Shown here in pieces: positions 58,130 to 64,000 of a stretch of 64,000 nt of DNA; positions within the stretch are counted from its first letter, which is position 1, and each line of letters opens with the position of its first letter. The stretch comes from Halorussus limi. GTDB taxonomy: Archaea > Halobacteriota > Halobacteria > Halobacteriales > Haladaptataceae. Below the pieces are notes generated by a model. The model saw only the letters and a list, made by a program, of their open reading frames with translations, did no database searches and had not been told where the DNA came from. The translations under genes and the position numbers were made by a program. Where the stretch lies: the NCBI RefSeq assembly GCF_023238205.1, contig NZ_CP096659.1, positions 1,939,626-2,003,625 on the forward strand. The letters are read 5' to 3'.

Positions 58130-61100
58130 TTACGGGTGGGGGCCTTCCTGTTTGAGCTGGTCGTACTTTTCGAGGATGAGGTCGAAGTACTCATCCGTCA
58201 TGATGCGTGGACCAGTTACACGATAGAAGTCGTTGAGGACGAACTCGGTTTCTTCTCGGTCGAGACCGTAGGCGTGGAAGGCCGCCGCGTCGATTTCAGC
58301 CTGCAGTTCACGGCGTTTATCGTCATCGGTGACTGGTTCGATTCCGCCGAGTCGGTCACGCATCTCTGCGAATTCCTCGCCGTAGCAATTCAGTCGGGCC
58401 GCTCGGGAGGCGATGTACTCGAACCAATCATCACCGTCGGTGAGTCGAGGGAGTTGTGCTTCCTCGATTACGTGCATCGACATACTCGTATCGAGTTTGG
58501 TTCTGATGAGATAGTCGAATGGAGTACTGTTCAGGAGTCCGACCGCGACGAACAGTTCCTTGTCCGTGAAAATCCGTTTGTAGACGCTGTGAAGTGGTTC
58601 TTCGTCCAAGTCGTCTTCTTGAGGGTCGATTTCGTGAGGCCGGATGACAGGGGCCTTGTGATGGCAGACGATTCCCGGTGGGAGGACTGACGCGATGAAA
58701 CTACGTTCGTTGGTCGTGTTTGCGATTTCACGGAATGCGAGTCGGTAGCGTGAGCAGTCAAGGAGAACATCGTCGTGCGAGAGTGGGCCTCGACCATGTT
58801 CCTCTAAGAGCTCGTCAACGAACTGCACCTGCGATCCAGACCCGTCGAAGCTGTAGTAAATCTCTGATTTGAGTCGCTTTTTGTCCTTCTCTCGAATCCG
58901 CCGTTTCGCACTCTTATCTGGGTTTTTGTCTTCATCAACACTCCAGAGCGAGGGGCTACTCAGGTCCTCTCGAAGAGAGTTATTGTGCTCAAACTGCCAG
59001 AAATTCCCACCTCCGTAGACGGGGTAGTCACCTTCTTCCTCAGACTCGACGAAGCGGTCGGAGTCTCTCGAACGATTGAGTTCCTCCTTGTAGATGTCGA
59101 TGTACCACGCTTCTTCGTCTTCTTGGCTCATGCTCTGGTGCTGCGTAATCTTCTCGATTAAGCCCAGTTCGTACTCCGACTGGACTTGCGGGAAAATCCG
59201 CACGCGTGGCGAGTACTGCTTGAGTGTGTCTTGAGGGATATTAAACGCAGTTTCATCGATATTCCGTAGAACCTCGGTATCATCCTGAAGGAACTTCCCA
59301 CGAAGGTCTCCAGTGTCACCAGAGTTCTTGAACGTGAGGATGCCGAATTTCTGCTGGCCATGGATGTCGAAGATTCCGTTGTTCTCGAATGTGATTATGT
59401 CCCGGATGTCCGTTTCAGAGAGTAAGTGATCACGGAGGTCACGTGCATTCGTACCTACGAATATCTTGTTAGGGAGAATCTGAGAGATGTAGGTATCGTC
59501 ATGGCCTAGCTCAAAGATGCGCTCCAAGAAAAGGGCTGAAAGATCATGTTTACCTTGTCCCCCAATATCTGGACTTTGCATCTGGAAGAAGACACTATCC
59601 GTGACGAATTGGGAGAGTGTTTGTCGACTCTCCTGATGCTGTTCCCAGCCCTTAGCGATCTCCTCGTCCTCCAACAATTCCTCCTGTTTCGCGTCTTTTT
59701 CTGAATCAGACCGTTTTCTGAACTCTGGGTCGTGGTTCGTGAAGTATTCTTCACGATCCGACGTGAGGACCTCCCATGGAGGATTTCCAATGACAATATC
59801 GAACCCATCATCACGCCAGACTTGAGCGAATTCGAGAGGCCAATGGAGTGGTGTATAATCCTCTACGACTTCTGAGGTCTCAATGTCAATCCCGGCATCT
59901 TCGAACTCTTCAGCTAGGGCTTCATCAAACTGCGGACGATGTTCTTCGATGCGTTCTTCTGCGATTTTCCGCCATTTCGTTGCTTCAGCAGCATCGGTTG
60001 CCTCTTGGTGGTTCTCTACCGCCTCGATGATGTCCTGATACCGTTCGTAGACATTCCAATCGGTGAGGTCGGTATCACCGGACTCTTTCGGATTGAGGGC
60101 CTGTGTAAAGCCCACCAGCGAGTTCCCCTGCCGGATATTGAAGTCAATGTTCGGGAGTGGCTCTACTTCTCTGGGTTCATCCTCAATGTCGGCGACCATC
60201 GACAACCAGAGACGAAGTTTGCAGATTTCGACCGCGCCTTGATCGATGTCGACCCCATAGAGGTTGTTGAGGATGATCAACCGTTTTGCGTAGAGTGATG
60301 CACTTCCGTTCCGTGAGTTTATCGTCTCCAGTTCGTCTCGCGTTCGGCTGTCGAGTTCCCAGCCTCGCCCTTCTTTATCGAGTTGCTGGAAGAACTCGAT
60401 GCACTGCATATAGATGTCCAGCAGGACATCCTGTGCGGCGAGAAGGAAGGCCCCACTACCAACGGCAGGGTCAATAATGCGGGCTTCCTTGAGAACGTCG
60501 TGGTAAAGTGTCTCGACGTGTTTTGTTTCGACAGTGTCAGTCGGTGTCTGGGGCGTTACCATCCCTCCATCAGCAATCGCCTCTGCACCACTTCCACCGT
60601 CGGCTTGAGAGAAGCCGAAGACATCGTCGATTTCGTCGTATTCTGTGTCAATGGCCTCGTTCAATTGGTCGAGGAGGTAGGGGTGGATACTCCGCCGGGC
60701 CATGAATCCGGTGATCTCTTCGGGCGTGTAGTATGCGCCCATCTCTTTTTGATTGACTGTCTGCTCGAAGATGTGCCCGAGGATGGCCGGGGAGAGATTC
60801 TTCGGGTCGACCACGTCGAGACGTTCATCGACGTTCCAATTCCACTCGGAGAGGAAGTCCAGAATCTCCTCGAAAAGTTCGTTTGTCCGTTCCGATGAGT
60901 CTCCTAGTTTTGCGTCCGGGAACTCCTCCTCAACTGGGTTCTGGCTGAAGAGACCGCCGTTTAGGTATGGGAGGCTTTTCAAATCCTCTACCTGTTTGTC
61001 CTTTGCAAGTGCTTCGAAGAAGAGCGGTTCGTAGAAGTCCTCATAGACGTCTCCACCCTCTTCACGAATCACTCGGTCGTGGTGGCGGCGAAGGTAGTCT

Positions 61101-61717
61101 TTTTTCCGGTCGAGTAGCCGTTTCTCTTGAATGAAATACAGGAAAATAAGGCGGTCGAGAATGACCTGTACATACCGCTGTTTCGCGTCGCCTCGGTCAT
61201 CAGGAACGCCGACTACCTCTTGCACAAGGTCGGTTCGTAAATCTTCGAAGTCCTCGTAGAAGTCCTCAACGACCTGCCGGGTACTGTAGAGTTCGTTGTA
61301 AATCGCCGCTGAGGACCCGTATTCGATTGAATTGAGTTTCTGAAGGATGGTGTTCTTCTGCCCGCTATCTCGTTGGAACTGGTTTTTGGTGAACGAGAGT
61401 TTTTGGTGAGTGATTCGTCCGTGTTGCTGTCCATCGACACTCCGAACCCGTGTAATGAACGTGAATTCCTCAAAATCTTGGGTGGCAACGAGATTCGTGT
61501 GCCGATTCCGGCTATCAGGTTTGAAGTCTTGGACTGATTCGCCGGGACCAGCCTTGACGACCTCGATGAACTCATCGTCGGAGAGTTGGAGAACGAGCGT
61601 GTTCTCATCACCGAGGCCCGGTCGGGGTTTGAGATTTCGTTTCTCGAACGTGGTTGCGATGTCCTGTAGCGAGTCCCAATTGGCGATATCGTCGGCGGTA
61701 ATCTGTTGGAGGGTCAT
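58130..61717 (-). CDS. large Eco57I-like N6-adenine DNA methyltransferase (DrmMI/PglX-like)
   Basis: The 1195-residue methyltransferase has GAYYTPEEITGFMAR (327-341, motif X), motif I DPAVGSGAFLLAA (416-428), GVDIDQGAVEICKLRL (488-503), QGNSLVGF (530-537) and catalytic NPPW (645-648). A long C-terminal target-recognition part follows. The N-terminal 320 residues are helical with no clear PD-(D/E)xK site, unlike many Type IIG enzymes. It should methylate adenine in an asymmetric target, marking self DNA. It converges on the PLD-SNF2 helicase gene, forming a likely modification/restriction pair. Confidence 0.92.
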   Translation of the reverse strand: MTLQQITADDIANWDSLQDIATTFEKRNLKPRPGLGDENTLVLQLSDDEFIEVVKAGPGESVQDFKPDSRNRHTNLVATQDFEEFTFITRVRSVDGQQHGRITHQKLSFTKNQFQRDSGQKNTILQKLNSIEYGSSAAIYNELYSTRQVVEDFYEDFEDLRTDLVQEVVGVPDDRGDAKQRYVQVILDRLIFLYFIQEKRLLDRKKDYLRRHHDRVIREEGGDVYEDFYEPLFFEALAKDKQVEDLKSLPYLNGGLFSQNPVEEEFPDAKLGDSSERTNELFEEILDFLSEWNWNVDERLDVVDPKNLSPAILGHIFEQTVNQKEMGAYYTPEEITGFMARRSIHPYLLDQLNEAIDTEYDEIDDVFGFSQADGGSGAEAIADGGMVTPQTPTDTVETKHVETLYHDVLKEARIIDPAVGSGAFLLAAQDVLLDIYMQCIEFFQQLDKEGRGWELDSRTRDELETINSRNGSASLYAKRLIILNNLYGVDIDQGAVEICKLRLWLSMVADIEDEPREVEPLPNIDFNIRQGNSLVGFTQALNPKESGDTDLTDWNVYERYQDIIEAVENHQEATDAAEATKWRKIAEERIEEHRPQFDEALAEEFEDAGIDIETSEVVEDYTPLHWPLEFAQVWRDDGFDIVIGNPPWEVLTSDREEYFTNHDPEFRKRSDSEKDAKQEELLEDEEIAKGWEQHQESRQTLSQFVTDSVFFQMQSPDIGGQGKHDLSALFLERIFELGHDDTYISQILPNKIFVGTNARDLRDHLLSETDIRDIITFENNGIFDIHGQQKFGILTFKNSGDTGDLRGKFLQDDTEVLRNIDETAFNIPQDTLKQYSPRVRIFPQVQSEYELGLIEKITQHQSMSQEDEEAWYIDIYKEELNRSRDSDRFVESEEEGDYPVYGGGNFWQFEHNNSLREDLSSPSLWSVDEDKNPDKSAKRRIREKDKKRLKSEIYYSFDGSGSQVQFVDELLEEHGRGPLSHDDVLLDCSRYRLAFREIANTTNERSFIASVLPPGIVCHHKAPVIRPHEIDPQEDDLDEEPLHSVYKRIFTDKELFVAVGLLNSTPFDYLIRTKLDTSMSMHVIEEAQLPRLTDGDDWFEYIASRAARLNCYGEEFAEMRDRLGGIEPVTDDDKRRELQAEIDAAAFHAYGLDREETEFVLNDFYRVTGPRIMTDEYFDLILEKYDQLKQEGPHP

Positions 61718-61866
61718 GCTTCAACCTGCAAATAGCAGTCAATTATCATACTGTTCTGGCTCTGCAGATAAGAATTTGAACAAGTTTGACCTGTGCTATT
61801 GGTTGGGTGACTGAATCGTTGGTGTACCGGGTGAACAGCCATAATTTGGAGGTACGCGGGGCAAAT

Positions 61867-61892
61867 CACGAAACCAACATAATTGTTTCGTG
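61867..61892. repeat. inverted repeat between rhomboid and methyltransferase genes
   Basis: CACGAAAC (61867-61874) and GTTTCGTG (61885-61892) form perfect eight-base arms around CAACATAATT. On the minus strand it follows the rhomboid stop by 70 bases and precedes the methyltransferase ATG by 150. Either a terminator hairpin or an operator for the methyltransferase. The 244-base interval contains no ORF. Confidence 0.5.
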
Positions 61893-61961
61893 TTCCTACC
61901 CCAGTACTGGTACTAAAAGCAAGAGTGGCAAGATGACCGACCGCAGAGGAACTGACGGTTA

Positions 61962-62624
61962 CTAATCCGCGTCAGCAGATCGGCGCGATTCGCTACGTCG
62001 ACTCGGTCGAGACGTGATTTTGACTGTCCCGTAAAGCAGCCCAGCAAGAAACCCGAATGAATGCGTGACCTTCGCCGGTTCCGCCCCCATGTAACTACTG
62101 AGATTCAGAGGGACAATGCCTGCCATGATGAACGGAATAAGTACCGAGAGTACGACGGCACTACCCCACATCTCTATGAACGAAGCGTTAGTGCCCTTAT
62201 CGCGGATTTCCGGCAGTCGAATAACAGCGTAAAGAGGTGGAAGGGCGTACGCTACTCCACTTAGTCCAAGAGTGCCTGCTGACCCTGACAGCACAGCATC
62301 AATGACCACCTGCGCAACCGTTGACGCGTACGCGACTGCCACCACGAAGCCGAGGAACTCACGGGAGGTCATTTCGGCCTCGCACAACCAACCAAACAGG
62401 AACAACAACCCAACGTTGGTGATGAGATGGGCGACGCTCCCGTGCGAATACGGAGCTAAGAGGAGCCCCGGGGTGAGTTGTGCTTGCGCCACAAAGAGGA
62501 ACTCGAATAGAGACGTTGAGGCCGCAGCAACGTAGATTTGAACGACTAGCAGAACCGTTACTGCGACTGCGATACTGGGCGTCAGCGGGTTCTGGTTAAG
62601 GAATTCGCGTGCTTTGCGAAGCAT
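61962..62624 (-). CDS. rhomboid-family intramembrane serine protease
   Basis: The 220-residue protein has six hydrophobic segments and the catalytic set HGSVAHLITN (His61, His66, Asn70), GLSGVAYA with nucleophile Ser122, and THSFGFLAGLLYG with His188. It cuts transmembrane segments of substrate proteins. Its place between the methyltransferase and Orc1/Cdc6 genes is unusual, and it may act on an island membrane protein such as the one at 52618. A basic Arg/Ser tail ends the protein. Confidence 0.88.
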   Translation of the reverse strand: MLRKAREFLNQNPLTPSIAVAVTVLLVVQIYVAAASTSLFEFLFVAQAQLTPGLLLAPYSHGSVAHLITNVGLLFLFGWLCEAEMTSREFLGFVVAVAYASTVAQVVIDAVLSGSAGTLGLSGVAYALPPLYAVIRLPEIRDKGTNASFIEMWGSAVVLSVLIPFIMAGIVPLNLSSYMGAEPAKVTHSFGFLAGLLYGTVKITSRPSRRSESRRSADAD

Positions 62625-62688
62625 CTGTCATCGTATTAACCCAAGTATAGTATAAATATACGGTGCGACGAGCAGCGAATCGACCGCA

Positions 62689-63693
62689 TTAGGAAATTAT
62701 TCTGTATACCCGTCTCCGTCCCTCACCCTCGGCCTGCACGAGATTGTAATGGCAGAGTTTCCGGAGGTAGTTCCGAATCGTCCGCTCTGTTCGGGGATTA
62801 TCAGCCTGATCCCGGTACTCGGCGTAGAGTTCGCCCGGTTCGATCTCACCGTAGTCGTTGATAATGTCATAGACAAGACGTTGGTGCTCAGTGAGTTTCT
62901 GGACAGTTTTCTGCTGAATTTCAGCCATTGCTTTTGGCTCTGCTTCCTCGATGAGTGCGTCCGTAATCTGGTTCCGGCCTTGCTCGACCGCGTTGCGGGC
63001 GGCCGTCCGTAGGGTGCTGATTGCGACACGAGCGTCACCTGCTGCTGCATCAGCAATCCGTTCGAGTTGGTCGGTCGTGATAGCGTCTTCACGCAGGCCC
63101 CACCGGACTCGGTCTTCGAGGATTGAGACGAGTTCCGCAACCCCGTAGCGATCGAAGTGGATGCGCATCGCGGCAGTAAGACGACTTGCCACCCGGTCAT
63201 CGAGCTGGGTGAACAACTCCACTTCCCGATTGGCGATCAACACCATCGACACCTCGCGCACACGATACAGGTCGTAGAGGACGCTGGTGTCCTCATGCTG
63301 GTCGACCTCATCGAGGATGATGACGTAAGGTGGGCCGTCGTAATCGCGCAGCCGGTCGAGCAATTTGTCGGTCGGCGTGGACTCACGGTGAATATCGAGT
63401 GACTGGCCAATCCCCTCCAGCACCCGATAGAGCGTTTGAAACCGAGAGTAATTCTGCCAGCAATTGATGTAGGCGTGGTTGAAGTTGGCCACGGTGTCAT
63501 TGAGTTGGTCGACTGCAAATTTGGCGATGCACGTCTTGCCCACACCCGACGGCCCGAACAAGAGTGCGGTTTCAGCGGGTTCGCCTCGCGTAATCGGGTT
63601 GAGTGCGGCTGATAGGGTGTTGAGTTCGGCGTCGCGGTGCTGGGTTTCGGCGGGCACAAACGTCGGGTCGAGCACGCGGGCATCCGTGATCAT
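62689..63693 (-). CDS. Orc1/Cdc6-family replication initiator
   Basis: This 334-residue AAA+ protein has Walker A GPSGVGKT (47-54), Walker B VIILDEVDQ (about 123-131), sensor motifs including LIANREVE, and a C-terminal winged helix (LTEHQRLVYDIINDYGEI, RTERTIRNYLRKLC). It is shorter than chromosomal Orc1 proteins and of the type that is frequent on haloarchaeal plasmids and islands. It recognises origin repeats or acts as a regulator. An ORB-like inverted repeat lies just upstream at 63750-63779. Confidence 0.9.
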   Translation of the reverse strand: MITDARVLDPTFVPAETQHRDAELNTLSAALNPITRGEPAETALLFGPSGVGKTCIAKFAVDQLNDTVANFNHAYINCWQNYSRFQTLYRVLEGIGQSLDIHRESTPTDKLLDRLRDYDGPPYVIILDEVDQHEDTSVLYDLYRVREVSMVLIANREVELFTQLDDRVASRLTAAMRIHFDRYGVAELVSILEDRVRWGLREDAITTDQLERIADAAAGDARVAISTLRTAARNAVEQGRNQITDALIEEAEPKAMAEIQQKTVQKLTEHQRLVYDIINDYGEIEPGELYAEYRDQADNPRTERTIRNYLRKLCHYNLVQAEGEGRRRVYRIIS

Positions 63694-64000
63694 GGTTTGC
63701 GGGCCCTGCGACGCTTGTCGTGAAAAGTGCAGGTGTGGAATTTCCGGGGTTTCCAGAGGGTCTCTGGAGCTTCTGGAAAGTCCACCCCGAGCCCTTTGTC
63801 AGTATTTCGCCATCATACTGGTATGGTCGCTCAACACTTGTCTCGGCAAGCAGGGTTCGGGGGATCGGCGGGGACGTGCGCCAGACCACTACAGAATCTA
63901 CCATCGAGTTTTAAGTTGGTGGGTGTTGATTCCAATTATTTGGGTTGTATAATTATATCCAAAAATCTAAAATGTTTATGAGGGTACATAACCACCAACA
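63694..64000. other. orc1 upstream region, window end
   Basis: No coding ORF is supported in these 307 bases; the short frames lack plausible starts. From about 63905 the sequence becomes A/T-rich (TTTTAAG near 63908; TATAATTATATC near 63947), which may be a promoter for a gene beyond the window or an unwinding element. The ORB-like repeat is described separately. Confidence 0.45.
63741..63790. other. candidate origin-recognition-like inverted repeat upstream of orc1
   Basis: TTTCCAGA (63750-63757) and TCTGGAAA (63772-63779) are perfect arms; inside, CCAGAGGGTCTCTGG (63753-63767) is a second, smaller palindrome. CTGGAAAC followed by a C-run on the minus strand resembles haloarchaeal ORB half-sites (CTGGAAAC plus a G/C string). 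Only one pair is present and no long A/T-rich unwinding region flanks it directly. An autoregulatory Orc1 site is the cautious reading. Confidence 0.4.

Noticed and set aside
61736-61961. Small gene between rhomboid and methyltransferase
   Set aside because: Frames are short with stops; only an inverted repeat stands out.
50412-64000. CRISPR array or cas genes in the island
   Set aside because: No regularly spaced direct repeats and no Cas-like protein.

Overview
The window is haloarchaeal chromosome. Evidence: G/C-dominated third codon positions, acidic proteins, promoters with a TATA-like box about 25-30 bases ahead of leaderless ATG/GTG starts, many 4-base ATGA/GTGA gene overlaps, twin-arginine signals on secreted proteins, and haloarchaeal hallmark families (MEDS-GAF histidine kinase, TrmB, DUF2070, Orc1/Cdc6, pilin-like families). 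The genus cannot be fixed from the sequence alone.

Layout. 1-9,660: acyl-CoA metabolism (thioesterase fragment, MaoC hydratase, acyl-CoA dehydrogenase, alpha/beta hydrolase, zinc alcohol dehydrogenase, hotdog thioesterase, enoyl-CoA hydratase) with a large four-GAF sensor kinase. 9,659-16,539: acyl-CoA synthetase beside a complete Liv-type ABC importer on the same strand, suggesting uptake and CoA activation of a small carboxylate or amide. 16,734-19,435: a MinD-like ATPase with an acidic partner, and a TrmB sugar regulator. 19,444-31,121: an archaeal type IV pilus-like cluster (secretion ATPase, TadC/FlaJ-type membrane protein, five pilin-like proteins) interrupted by two secreted beta-1,3-glucanases, GH81 and GH16. 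31,271-39,053: an ABC exporter, then a DUF4129/DUF58 membrane operon facing a MoxR ATPase. 39,156-50,411: housekeeping genes (tRNA-Ser, TspO, citramalate/isopropylmalate synthase, GMP synthase glutaminase subunit, DUF2070 protein, lipid kinase and others).

50,500-64,000 is an accessory island with visibly more A/T at third positions. It holds a PD-(D/E)xK nuclease, a Tat-exported protein of unknown function, a membrane protein, a DEDD-type exonuclease, a 1264-residue PLD-SNF2 helicase, a convergent 1195-residue Eco57I-like adenine methyltransferase, a rhomboid protease and an Orc1/Cdc6 protein. The PLD-helicase plus methyltransferase pair is the best candidate for a defence system of unusual architecture; it resembles DISARM class 1 parts (DrmD, DrmMI) without the DrmA/B core. 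The Orc1 gene and a nearby ORB-like inverted repeat suggest that the island derives from a replicating element.

The regulatory sequence also has structure: a 30-base perfect palindrome inside livF, a 23-base palindrome across the start of the citramalate/isopropylmalate synthase gene, a TrmB-type operator with a 16-codon leader ORF at 43,982-44,083, and matched promoters in front of the separated pilus ATPase and pilus membrane genes.
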